Assembly (NCBI RefSeq): GCF_900111295.1
Contig: NZ_FOGT01000026.1
Span: forward strand, 1-36,653
Length of the DNA stretch: 36,653 nt
Direction: 5' to 3'
DNA from: Salipaludibacillus aurantiacus
GTDB lineage: Bacteria; Bacillota; Bacilli; Bacillales; Salisediminibacteriaceae
The first letter of the stretch is position 1; each line of letters begins with the position of its first letter. Shown piece by piece: positions 16,265-24,329 of this stretch. The notes below the pieces were generated by a model, which saw only the letters and a list, made by a program, of their open reading frames with translations, was not told the DNA's origin and made no database searches. Made by a program: the position numbers and the translations under genes.

Positions 16265-18727
16265 TTGGATAATAAAACCCAGGACTTCAGTGTGCGCGGA
16301 ATGACGTGCGCTTCGTGTGTCGCACGAGTAGAAAAAATTATAAGCAGAAAAGACGGAGTCGATTCTGTGAGCGTAAATTTAGCTACTAATCAGGCTCAGG
16401 TCAGATACAACCCTGAAGAAATATCTGAAGATGACATTGTCAATGCCATCAGTAAAGCAGGGTATGAAGCTGCCCCTAAAGCTGATCCTGCTGTAAAAAA
16501 ATATTTATTTTCTGTTAAGGGCATGACCTGTGCCTCTTGCGTCGGCCGTGTGGAGAAAGTGATCGGCAGACTTGACGGTGTAGAAAATGTATCAGTGAAC
16601 CTTGCTTCAAACCAGGCGCAGGTGGAAACGAAAGATCCGGCCTTTGACCCTCAAAAGGTCATTGATAAAGTGACTAAAATCGGATATGAGACCGCTCTGC
16701 TCGAAGAAGAAATGCCCCGCTCTGATGAGGATGACCAGGAGCAGGAGGCAGCTAAATTGAAAAAGGATTTTACGTACGGGGCCATCGTTACGTCAATTGT
16801 TCTGATCGGAAGTATTCCGCACATGATGCCCGGGTGGGGTGCATGGGTGCCTGATTTTATGGCAAATCCCTACTTCCTGCTGCTGCTCACGACTTATGTG
16901 CAGCTTGTGCCGGGCTGGCGTTTTTACAGAAACAGTTATAAAATCTTAAAAAATAAATCAGCTGATATGAATGTCCTCGTCGCAATGGGAACGACCTCAG
17001 CTTGGGTATATAGTGGAGCGATGACTCTGTTCCCTGAGACGCTGACTAACATGGGCTTCCCTTATCAGCTTTACTACGATGTCACCACGGTTATTACGAC
17101 TCTTATTCTTCTCGGACGCTACTTTGAAGCGAAAGCGAAGGGAAAAACGTCAAATGCCATTAAGAAACTGATGAACATGCAGGCAAAAACAGCCAGAGTG
17201 TCGAGAAACGGTGAAGAAGTTGATATCCCGATTGACCAGGTTGTCATCAATGATGAAATTATTGTAAGACCAGGAGAAAGAATTCCTGTAGACGGCGTCG
17301 TTATTAAAGGAAAATCGTCAGTCGATGAATCCATGCTAACAGGGGAATCTATTCCAATAGAAAAAACAGCTGACGATGAGGTAATTGGAGCAACAATTAA
17401 TAAATCAGGAAGTTTCACTTTCCGGGCGACAAAAGTCGGAAAAGAAACCGCCCTCGCCCAGATCATCCGCCTCGTTAATGAAGCCCAGGGGTCTAAGGCT
17501 CCTATTCAGCGGATCGTTGATGTGATCTCTGCTTATTTCGTGCCAGCCGTCGTGCTGACTGCTACTTTATCCGCGATTGTATGGTACTTTATCGGCCCGG
17601 CACCGTCTACTATTTTTGCCCTGACGACATTTATCGCTGTCTTAATTATTGCCTGTCCGTGTGCCCTCGGCCTGGCTACTCCTACAGCCATTATGGTCGG
17701 TACTGAAAAAGGCGCCGAGAACGGTGTATTAATTAAAGATGCCACAAGTCTTGAGAAAGCACATAAAACGGATATTGTGGTGCTTGATAAAACAGGAACT
17801 ATCACAGAGGGAAAACCTAAAGTAACGGATATAATAAAGGATGAAAAGATGTCTGAGAATGAGCTGCTGGCTTTGGCGGCTTCCGTTGAGACAGCTTCAG
17901 AGCATCCATTAGGTGATGCGATTGTCCAGGCAGCTAAAGAGAAAGAGCTGGAACTTGCTGAGCCGGACTATTTCAATTCCATTACCGGCCAGGGAATCGA
18001 AGCGACACTGGGGCAAAAAGAAGTTTATATCGGCAATGCGAAATTAATGAAAGAACGCAGCATCCAGCACAATGACATGTTAAATAAAGCAGACCAGCTG
18101 GCAAACGAAGGTAAAACTCCGATGTTCGTGGCTGTAGACGGGATTTGCATGGGAGTCATTGCTGTGGCTGACACTGTGAAAAAAGATTCTGTAAAAGCCA
18201 TCCAGCAAATGAAAGACTTAGGACTTGAAGTGGTGATGATCACCGGGGACCACCACCGGACTGCCCAGGCAATTGCTAATGAAACAGGCGTGGACCGGTT
18301 CATTGCCGAAGTCCTGCCTGAAGATAAAGCGAAGGAAGTATCGGCACTCCAGGCGGAAGGAAAAATCGTTGCAATGGTCGGGGACGGGATCAATGACGCT
18401 CCTGCCCTGGCACAGTCTGATGTCGGAATTGCAATTGGGACAGGAACGGATGTGGCCATGGAAACGGCCAATATCACACTGATGCGCGGGGACCTTTTAA
18501 GTGCCGTCACGGCCCTCCGCCTTTCCAAATCAACGATGAGAATGATCTGGCAGAACCTCGGCTGGGCGTTCGGGTATAATATTGTTTTAATACCAGTTGC
18601 AGCCGGCATGCTGTATCCTTTCTTCGGCATTCTTCTTAACCCTATGCTTGCTGGAGCGGCAATGGCCTTCAGTTCTGTTTCTGTAGTACTGAATACACTG
18701 AGGCTGCGTTCGTTTAAGACGCTTTAA
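16265..18727 (+). CDS. copA: copper-exporting P1B-type ATPase
   Basis: Exports Cu(I) across the membrane at the cost of ATP. The protein of about 820 residues starts with two heavy-metal-associated domains, each with GMTCASCV (near residues 13-20 and 85-92). It then has eight expected membrane helices with the ion-pathway motif CPCALG (near 465), an actuator domain with TGES (near 362), the phosphorylation motif DKTGT (near 508), the HP motif in SEHPLG (near 546) and GDGIND (near 706). AGGAGG at 16251-16256 favours TTG 16265; the adjacent TTG 16262 is an alternative. No copZ chaperone or csoR gene adjoins it, unlike the usual csoR-copZ-copA order. Confidence 0.95.
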   Translation: MDNKTQDFSVRGMTCASCVARVEKIISRKDGVDSVSVNLATNQAQVRYNPEEISEDDIVNAISKAGYEAAPKADPAVKKYLFSVKGMTCASCVGRVEKVIGRLDGVENVSVNLASNQAQVETKDPAFDPQKVIDKVTKIGYETALLEEEMPRSDEDDQEQEAAKLKKDFTYGAIVTSIVLIGSIPHMMPGWGAWVPDFMANPYFLLLLTTYVQLVPGWRFYRNSYKILKNKSADMNVLVAMGTTSAWVYSGAMTLFPETLTNMGFPYQLYYDVTTVITTLILLGRYFEAKAKGKTSNAIKKLMNMQAKTARVSRNGEEVDIPIDQVVINDEIIVRPGERIPVDGVVIKGKSSVDESMLTGESIPIEKTADDEVIGATINKSGSFTFRATKVGKETALAQIIRLVNEAQGSKAPIQRIVDVISAYFVPAVVLTATLSAIVWYFIGPAPSTIFALTTFIAVLIIACPCALGLATPTAIMVGTEKGAENGVLIKDATSLEKAHKTDIVVLDKTGTITEGKPKVTDIIKDEKMSENELLALAASVETASEHPLGDAIVQAAKEKELELAEPDYFNSITGQGIEATLGQKEVYIGNAKLMKERSIQHNDMLNKADQLANEGKTPMFVAVDGICMGVIAVADTVKKDSVKAIQQMKDLGLEVVMITGDHHRTAQAIANETGVDRFIAEVLPEDKAKEVSALQAEGKIVAMVGDGINDAPALAQSDVGIAIGTGTDVAMETANITLMRGDLLSAVTALRLSKSTMRMIWQNLGWAFGYNIVLIPVAAGMLYPFFGILLNPMLAGAAMAFSSVSVVLNTLRLRSFKTL

Positions 18728-18731
18728 TTTC

Positions 18732-18800
18732 ACACCTCCTTAGGCTGTTTAGCTTGTTTACCATTGTGGTAAATGGATTACAACAACCTAATGGAGGTGT
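18732..18800 (+). promoter_or_regulatory. inverted repeat covering the ydaT-like ribosome binding site
   Basis: ACACCTCCTTAGG (18732-18744) pairs with CCTAATGGAGGTGT (18787-18800), 13 bp with one bulged base. The 3' arm contains the GGAGGTG ribosome binding site of the next gene. The 5' arm lies upstream of the predicted sigma-B start site, so only read-through RNA from copA would contain both arms. Confidence 0.6.
18756..18780 (+). promoter_or_regulatory. sigma-B-like promoter of the ydaT-like gene
   Basis: GTTTAC and GGATTA are separated by 13 nt, close to the sigma-B consensus. The spacer region also holds a perfect 7-bp inverted repeat TTTACCA-TTG-TGGTAAA (18757-18773). B. subtilis ydaT is known as a sigma-B general stress gene, which supports the reading. 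Confidence 0.55.
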
Positions 18801-18806
18801 TATTTT

Positions 18807-19271
18807 ATGCCTTGGGATAAAGACGATTATCCTTCTTCATTAAAAAACCTTGATACTCCTATTCGAAATAAAGCCATCGAAATCGCCAATGCGATGATTG
18901 ACGAAGGATACAAGGAAGGACGCGCCATTCCGATCGCTACTGAACAGGCAAAAGAATGGTATGACAATGCCAGCGAAAAAGAAAGAAAAGAAATGAAGAA
19001 TATTTCAGATGAAGATTTAAAAGAAAGAGACGATGAAGACGACCAATCCGATTCACGGCCTGAACTGATGGAAAAAGGCGAACATGTTTATCCACATGAC
19101 GATGGCTGGGCCGTACAGGCCGAAGATGCAAAACAGCCAACACAGGTTTTCGATGATAAACAGGAAGCCATTGAACGGGCAACAGAAATTGCTAAAAAGA
19201 AAGAAACTCACTTAGTCGTTCATAAAGCTGACGGGTCTGTTCAAAAGAAACAGTCCTATGATGAGGTATAG
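18807..19271 (+). CDS. ydaT: YdaT-like general stress protein with DUF2188 domain
   Basis: A 154-residue, very acidic soluble protein close in layout to B. subtilis YdaT. The N-terminal part begins MPWDKDDYPSSLKNL and contains ANAMIDEGYKEGRAIPIAT, a conserved helical segment. An acidic linker follows (near 66-82), then a C-terminal DUF2188 domain from about 88, with DDGWAVQAEDAKQ and a VVHKADGSVQKK ending. The molecular function is not known; the family is linked to general stress and hyperosmotic or alcohol survival. GGAGGTG precedes ATG 18807. A sigma-B-like promoter and an RBS-covering inverted repeat lie upstream. The dispersed repeat at 19290 follows and can act as terminator. Confidence 0.85.
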   Translation: MPWDKDDYPSSLKNLDTPIRNKAIEIANAMIDEGYKEGRAIPIATEQAKEWYDNASEKERKEMKNISDEDLKERDDEDDQSDSRPELMEKGEHVYPHDDGWAVQAEDAKQPTQVFDDKQEAIERATEIAKKKETHLVVHKADGSVQKKQSYDEV

Positions 19272-19289
19272 AGTGTTTAAGTTATAATT

Positions 19290-19410
19290 GGGACAAAGAA
19301 TAGTAACCATAAAAAAGATCCGAACAAATTTTTCAATTTTGTTCGGATCTTCTTTTAGAGAAAAGTAGTCGTTTCAGTCCGCCAGGCGGACGCTTGCCCA
19401 GGGGCTTGTC
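19290..19410. repeat. dispersed intergenic repeat, copy 2
   Basis: Same parts and order as copy 1 at 11551-11672: GGGACAAAGAATAG, a hairpin built on GATCCGAACAAA and TTTGTTCGGATC (about 19318-19350), AGAAAAGTAGTC, the palindrome TCCGCCAGGCGGA, and CGCTTGCCCAGGGGCTT. The hairpin arms have changed together (AAATCC...GGATTT versus GATCC...GGATC), so pairing is preserved. Confidence 0.85.
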
Positions 19411-19505
19411 CTTTTAATAGCTTCGTTGAATTGAATCTTCAGACTTCTGCACTTAATCCCGTTGGCGCCGGCGACTTCTTTTTTTCTCTCTCTTAATAAG
19501 AAAGG

Positions 19506-20342
19506 TCAATCTCTCAGTTTTTGTAAATCAAATGCGGGAATAAGGCCTTCATCCGCCGCCCGGCCTAACAAAGATTCTACGGCAGCATACCCGTCTTCAC
19601 CCAGTTCCCTCGTAAACTCGTTGACATACAGGTCAATATGGGAGCGGGCCACTTCCTGAGACATTTCCTGAGCGTGTTCCATCACATAATCCATAGAAGC
19701 ATCAGGGTTTGCCCATGCAAACTCAACGGACTCACGAATCCACTCTGTCAGTGGCGCTTTCATTCCTAATGATCTTCTGGCAATAATGGCGCCAAGAGGA
19801 ATAGGAAAACCTGTATCTTCTTCCCACCAGTCCCCCAGGTCTGCCACCTTATCCAAGTTATAATCCTTATAAGTAAACCGTGCTTCATGAATGACGAGCC
19901 CGGCGTCTATTTTCCCGTCTCTTACTGCCGGCATAATCTCATGAAACGGCATAACAGTGATTTTCCCTGGTCCCTCAGGAATCTTCTGAGCGGCCCACAA
20001 CCGGAACAGTAAATAAGCGGTCGACTTATCACTTGGGACAGCCACCGTTTTCCCGGCAAGCGTTGAGGGGTCAGCCCCCCCATTTTTTGACAGGACTAAT
20101 GGGCCGCAGCCTCTGCCTAATGCTCCTCCGCAAGGAATCAGTTCGTAGTCGTCAATAACGTATGGCAGCGCGGCATAAGATATTTTCATAACTTCCGGGC
20201 CTTCCCGGCGGGCTGCCCAGGAATTCGTTTTATCGATATCCGCGTAGGTGACGTTCAGCTCCGGCGCCCCCTCGAGCAGACGATGGACCCACGCATGGAA
20301 AACAAACGTATCATTTGGACAAGGTGAAAATGCAATATTCAA
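19506..20342 (-). CDS. mqnD: 1,4-dihydroxy-6-naphthoate synthase (futalosine pathway)
   Basis: A 278-residue cytoplasmic enzyme with a periplasmic-binding-protein-like fold, acting on cyclic dehypoxanthinyl futalosine in the alternative menaquinone pathway. The N-terminal IAFSPCPNDTFVFHAW is characteristic of MqnD, and LVIHEARFTY and the central ISYAALPYV support the family. The start is TTG at 20342, directly abutting the TAA of mqnB; AAGGAGG lies within the end of mqnB, 8 nt upstream. This coupling supports a shared transcript. The mqnA, mqnC and mqnE partners are not in the window. Confidence 0.93.
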   Translation of the reverse strand: MNIAFSPCPNDTFVFHAWVHRLLEGAPELNVTYADIDKTNSWAARREGPEVMKISYAALPYVIDDYELIPCGGALGRGCGPLVLSKNGGADPSTLAGKTVAVPSDKSTAYLLFRLWAAQKIPEGPGKITVMPFHEIMPAVRDGKIDAGLVIHEARFTYKDYNLDKVADLGDWWEEDTGFPIPLGAIIARRSLGMKAPLTEWIRESVEFAWANPDASMDYVMEHAQEMSQEVARSHIDLYVNEFTRELGEDGYAAVESLLGRAADEGLIPAFDLQKLRD

Positions 20343-21017
20343 TTAAAAAACCTCCTTAAGGCATTCACTTACAATTGTTAGGGACGTTAAGGCATCTTTA
20401 AGCCTCCAGGCATTTTTATTCCTTGGGCCTGCAGCATTGGAAATCGTCCTTATTTCATAAAAAGGCACATCATGAAGATCGGCAGCTGTAGCTGCTCCGA
20501 AACCCTCCATCGCTTCTGCAGAAGCTTCCGGGAATCGCATTTTTAACCTTTCAAGAGTTTCAGCAGACCCGGTAACCGTAGATAAGGTTAAGACTGCGCC
20601 GTTATGTACAGTAATATCAGCCTTATTGTTAATTTCTTCCTTTAATGGAGAGACTATCTGATTGTCACACTTAAGCCGGGACAACCCGAAACCTAATTCT
20701 TCCAACGGTTTAAATCCTTCCGGGGATTCCGCCCCTAAGTCGCCGGCTATTATTTCAGACGCAATGACTGCGTCCCCAATCTGTATATTGGAAGTAATTC
20801 CACCGGCTACCCCCATATTTATAACAGCCTTGTACGAATTATCCCCAAGCAGCCACGCGGTACGGGCTGCTGCAGCCACCGGTCCTACCCCAATCGTTTC
20901 AACTTGAAACCGATGATCACTCTTCAAGCCTTTTAAAATGGCTTCCTTTTCAGCTTCGACAGAAGTGACGATCAGGACAGAGCAGGCATCTGTTATTTTT
21001 TTCCGGTCATGCTTCAT
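20343..21017 (-). CDS. mqnB: futalosine hydrolase
   Basis: A 224-residue member of the nucleoside phosphorylase fold. It is expected to remove hypoxanthine from futalosine to give dehypoxanthine futalosine, the step before cyclisation by MqnC. VLIVTSVEAEKEAIL at the N-terminus, the glycine-rich NMGVAGG near 84 and AMEGFGAA near 170 are typical. The start ATG at 21017 follows GGGGG with 7-nt spacing. It leads the mqnB-mqnD pair and is divergent from the cap operon. The related MTA/SAH nucleosidase is the main alternative, but adjacency to mqnD settles the call. Confidence 0.92.
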   Translation of the reverse strand: MKHDRKKITDACSVLIVTSVEAEKEAILKGLKSDHRFQVETIGVGPVAAAARTAWLLGDNSYKAVINMGVAGGITSNIQIGDAVIASEIIAGDLGAESPEGFKPLEELGFGLSRLKCDNQIVSPLKEEINNKADITVHNGAVLTLSTVTGSAETLERLKMRFPEASAEAMEGFGAATAADLHDVPFYEIRTISNAAGPRNKNAWRLKDALTSLTIVSECLKEVF

Positions 21018-21264
21018 TATTAATCCCCCTATAAAAAGCTTATAAACATTAGTTTACCAAGGAGGAAACAAAGAGAAAAGCAAAGGGCGCTTAATGTAAA
21101 TATATGGAATATCAGTATATAAGATTAAGTTTTTGTTTCAGAGGGTAACAAGTATAATAGTTTTAGTACTTTTTCTCTTTGATGATTTATAATGGATAAG
21201 GTAGAATTTTTGGTGGATTAGTAAAAAAAGGTTGAATTATGCAACTAAATTGGGAGGCCTTATT
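21018..21264 (+). promoter_or_regulatory. divergent promoter region of mqnB and the cap operon
   Basis: Two TATAAT boxes on the plus strand (about 21155 and 21187) could drive the cap genes, but neither has a clear -35 hexamer. I saw no obvious inverted-repeat operator. Confidence 0.35.
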
Positions 21265-22527
21265 GTGAATGAGCTTATTTATATGACGTTTTTTGCCGCG
21301 ATCGTTTTATACATTGGACTGAGAGAACGGAACAAACTCGACAGGAATATTAAACGGATTCCAAACAGAATTCTCGTTAACGGTGTCAGAGGAAAATCAA
21401 CAGTTACGAGACTGCTGATGGGAATTTTGAAAGAAGATAAACAGCGTGTGGCCGGAAAAACGACCGGTACTTCTCCAAGATTGTTTTACTGGGATAAAGA
21501 GGAGGAGGAACCAATTACCCGAAGCCTCCAGGGGCCAAACATCTCCGAACAGAAGATGATGGTCAATAAAGTTGCACGCCGAAAAGTGGATGCTTTCGTT
21601 ACAGAGTGTATGGCTGTAAATCCGGAATATCAAAATGTTTTCCAGGAGCGTTTTGTCAAAGCAAACATTACAGTTATTACGAATGTTATGGAAGACCACC
21701 TTGACGTGATGGGGCCTACCATTAATCAGATTGCCGAGGCATTTGGACGCACCATTCCTCATAACGGCTATTTAGTTATTCCCCCTACGACTTTCCAGCG
21801 ATATTTCAAAAAAATTGCAGAAAGCCGTGGAACGGAAGTAGTAGTGGCTGATCCGGGCCGAATAGATGAAAAGTATCTGACTGAATTTCCTTACATGATG
21901 TTTGCCGAGAATGCGGCGCTTGGTCTTGCAGTAGCTGACATTCTGGGTATTGATGAAAATACAGCATTGAGTGGAATGCTTAACGCACCTGTAGATCCGG
22001 GAGCGATGAGAGTTCACCAGTTTGGCAGAGAAACAGCACCTAGCTTCTTCTTTAACGGATTTGCAGCCAATGATGCGACGTCGACTATTAATATTTGGAA
22101 CAGGATTCTGGAGCAGGATTACCCTTCTGAAAATAAAACAGTAATTATGAATTGCCGTGATGACCGGGTAGACCGGACAATCCAGTTCTCAGAAGAAGTT
22201 CTTCCTAAATTAAACATGGATACGCTTATCCTAACCGGAAAAAGCGTCTCTCCTGTTATCCAGGCTTATGAAAACGGCAGCCTTCAAGTGAAAAATCTTA
22301 TAAACCTTGAAAAACAGCCGGCAGAAGAAGTAGTAGCAAAAGTGAAACAGCTTCCGGAGAACGGTCTGGTTTACGGAATTGGGAATATTCATGGCGGCGG
22401 TGAAGAAATCGCCCATGCTATGTCACAGCTTGAGTTGAAAGAAACGAGCCTGCATGAGTACAGACCTGAGAAAAAGAGGGTAACCTCTATGAAAAAAGAA
22501 AGAGCTTTTGCCCAGTCCCCTTCTTAA
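21265..22527 (+). CDS. capB: poly-gamma-glutamate synthase subunit, Mur-ligase-like
   Basis: ATP-dependent amide ligase subunit of the membrane complex that polymerises glutamate through its gamma carboxyl group (CapB/PgsB). The 420-residue protein has an N-terminal membrane segment (ELIYMTFFAAIVLYIGL), a P-loop GVRGKSTVTR at about 40-49, TTGTSPRLFYWD, ECMAVNPEYQ, and NVMEDHLDVMGPT, all strongly conserved in B. subtilis PgsB. The start is GTG at 21265 with GGGAGG 8 nt before it; an upstream in-frame start at 21232 lacks a site. It is the first gene of a four-gene operon, with capC 60 nt downstream. Confidence 0.96.
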   Translation: MNELIYMTFFAAIVLYIGLRERNKLDRNIKRIPNRILVNGVRGKSTVTRLLMGILKEDKQRVAGKTTGTSPRLFYWDKEEEEPITRSLQGPNISEQKMMVNKVARRKVDAFVTECMAVNPEYQNVFQERFVKANITVITNVMEDHLDVMGPTINQIAEAFGRTIPHNGYLVIPPTTFQRYFKKIAESRGTEVVVADPGRIDEKYLTEFPYMMFAENAALGLAVADILGIDENTALSGMLNAPVDPGAMRVHQFGRETAPSFFFNGFAANDATSTINIWNRILEQDYPSENKTVIMNCRDDRVDRTIQFSEEVLPKLNMDTLILTGKSVSPVIQAYENGSLQVKNLINLEKQPAEEVVAKVKQLPENGLVYGIGNIHGGGEEIAHAMSQLELKETSLHEYRPEKKRVTSMKKERAFAQSPS

Positions 22528-22587
22528 AACTTTAACTAGAAGCAGCTGGAATGTCACGTTAGATTTAAAATAAGGAGTTGGCCAAAC

Positions 22588-23037
22588 GTGTTTGGAACAG
22601 ATTTGTATATTGCAATTGTCGTAGGAGTACTGCTTTCCCTTGTTTATGCGGAAAAAACAGGGATAGTGCCAGCGGGATTAGTAGTACCCGGATACCTAGC
22701 CCTTGTCTTTGACCAGTTAATGTATGTAGTAGTTGTCGGAGTAATCAGTTTAATCACATATCTCATTGTGACGCAGTTAATAGGAAGAATGACTGTCCTG
22801 TATGGCCGCCGAAAGTTCGCGGCCATGCTTACTGTCGGGGTGTTAATGAAGATGGGGATGGATTACCTCTATCCGTTAACCCCGTTCCCCGTTATGGAGC
22901 TGAGGGGAATCGGGGTTATTGTGCCGGGGTTAATCGCTAACTCTATTCAGAAACAGGGCGTTCTCCCTACCTTCTCTTCTACTTTTGTTATAGCCTTTTT
23001 CACTTTTCTGATTATTACAATTTATCATTTGTTTTAG
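22588..23037 (+). CDS. capC: poly-gamma-glutamate synthesis membrane protein
   Basis: A 149-residue, very hydrophobic protein with four to five membrane segments, matching CapC/PgsC length and layout. GTGFGTDLYIAIVVGVLLSL-type opening sequence, then KTGIVPAGLVVPGYLAL and IGVIVPGLIANSIQKQG are family strings. It acts with CapB and CapA in polymer synthesis and export. The start is GTG at 22588 after AAGGAG. The spacing of 17 nt to capA indicates one transcript. Confidence 0.95.
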   Translation: MFGTDLYIAIVVGVLLSLVYAEKTGIVPAGLVVPGYLALVFDQLMYVVVVGVISLITYLIVTQLIGRMTVLYGRRKFAAMLTVGVLMKMGMDYLYPLTPFPVMELRGIGVIVPGLIANSIQKQGVLPTFSSTFVIAFFTFLIITIYHLF

Positions 23038-23054
23038 ACTAGGAGCGTTAAAAA

Positions 23055-24329
23055 ATGTCCAAAGAACTATCTTTTAAAGAAAGAATGAAATTAATGATGG
23101 TAAGGCATCGTGAAAGAGCCCTTCCACATTCAATTATTGCTTTAATAATATTAGCGATTCCCTTCTTTGGGCATCATTGGTATTTTTCTGCTTCGGCGCC
23201 ATCGGATACAAGGCCTGACAATGTGGAATACCGGATGTCCATGGTAGGAGATATGATGATGGGGCGCCATGTGCATGATGCGGCTGTAAGAACAGGTGAA
23301 CATATAGACCGTGTTTTTAATTTTGTCTACCCATTTTTTAATGAGTCGGATTATGTGACGGGAAACTTTGAAAACCCTGTGTTGAATGTCGCGGATCCTG
23401 AAATAGACGCCCAGGTAGAAGATGCAGAACTTCATAATAAAGATATCCATCTTTACGCAGAGCCTTGGGCTATGGATGCTCTCGTCAATGCAGGCTTTGA
23501 TTCTGTGAACTTTGCCAACAACCACACTCTGGATTACGGCGATCTGTCACTCCAGCAGACGCTTGAACATATCAGGCAATATGATATTGATACAGTGGGC
23601 ATTGGAGATGCGTTGAAATTACCTGATGAGGAAATTGCAGAAGGCGCAATAGAAGCGGCCGGTGTCTCTTATTTTGATATTAACGATGACGTAAGAGTAG
23701 GACTTATAGGTTTCACGGATTCCTTTGTACAGGGCTTTGCTGCCCAGGATTATGTCGGAGGGGTTTTCACCCCCTCTTACCAAGGCTTTGCAGAGCTGAG
23801 ACAACGGCTGCTTGAAGCTAAAATGCCTGAAGAAGAGGGCGGCGGCGGAGCTGACATTACCATGGTCCACGTTCACTGGGGCGACGAATATCAAGTCGGC
23901 TATAACGATCGGCAGGAAATCCTCGCCCAGTATATGACCAATTACGGAGCTGATATTATCATCGGCCACCATTCCCATGTTTTGGAACCTGTTAAAATAA
24001 TGGAAGGCAGAGATGACCATCGCTCCCTTGTCATGTTTAGTCTTGGGAATTTCGTATTTGACCAGGGGTGGACAAGAACAAAAGAATCAACCATAGCCCA
24101 GCTTGATTTTTTGGATGATGGGTCTAAAGAAATGTCGTTTGTACCTATGTTTATAGAAGATACACGCCCCCGGGAAACAGCAGGATTTACAAAATTTTAC
24201 CGGGATTACAGGATTTTTAGAACTTTAAGGCAAGAACTTGACGAGACTATCTGGACTGTAGAAGATGGCCGGCTTAAAGTTGATCTCAACGCCGCCGGGG
24301 TATTGGAAGGGGTGGAACTTACACCATGA
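23055..24329 (+). CDS. capA: poly-gamma-glutamate synthesis/export protein
   Basis: A 424-residue membrane-anchored protein: a basic N-terminus, one membrane segment (SIIALIILAIPFFG, about 25-40), then an extracytoplasmic metallophosphatase-like CapA domain. Visible motifs are MVGDMMMGR (near 63), ENPVL, NFANNHTLDYGD (near 153), VHWGDEY (near 277) and GHHSHVLEP (near 307), as in PgsA/CapA. It is needed for polymer assembly and transport in relatives. Its TGA overlaps the ATG of capD by 4 nt. Confidence 0.95.
   Translation: MSKELSFKERMKLMMVRHRERALPHSIIALIILAIPFFGHHWYFSASAPSDTRPDNVEYRMSMVGDMMMGRHVHDAAVRTGEHIDRVFNFVYPFFNESDYVTGNFENPVLNVADPEIDAQVEDAELHNKDIHLYAEPWAMDALVNAGFDSVNFANNHTLDYGDLSLQQTLEHIRQYDIDTVGIGDALKLPDEEIAEGAIEAAGVSYFDINDDVRVGLIGFTDSFVQGFAAQDYVGGVFTPSYQGFAELRQRLLEAKMPEEEGGGGADITMVHVHWGDEYQVGYNDRQEILAQYMTNYGADIIIGHHSHVLEPVKIMEGRDDHRSLVMFSLGNFVFDQGWTRTKESTIAQLDFLDDGSKEMSFVPMFIEDTRPRETAGFTKFYRDYRIFRTLRQELDETIWTVEDGRLKVDLNAAGVLEGVELTP

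Noticed and set aside
18025-18630. Long reading frame antisense to copA
   Set aside because: Shadow of the ATPase gene. It has no start signal and no recognisable domain.
22528-22587. capE/pgsE small gene between cap genes
   Set aside because: The gaps in the operon (60, 17 and -4 nt) are too short and no candidate follows capD before its terminator.
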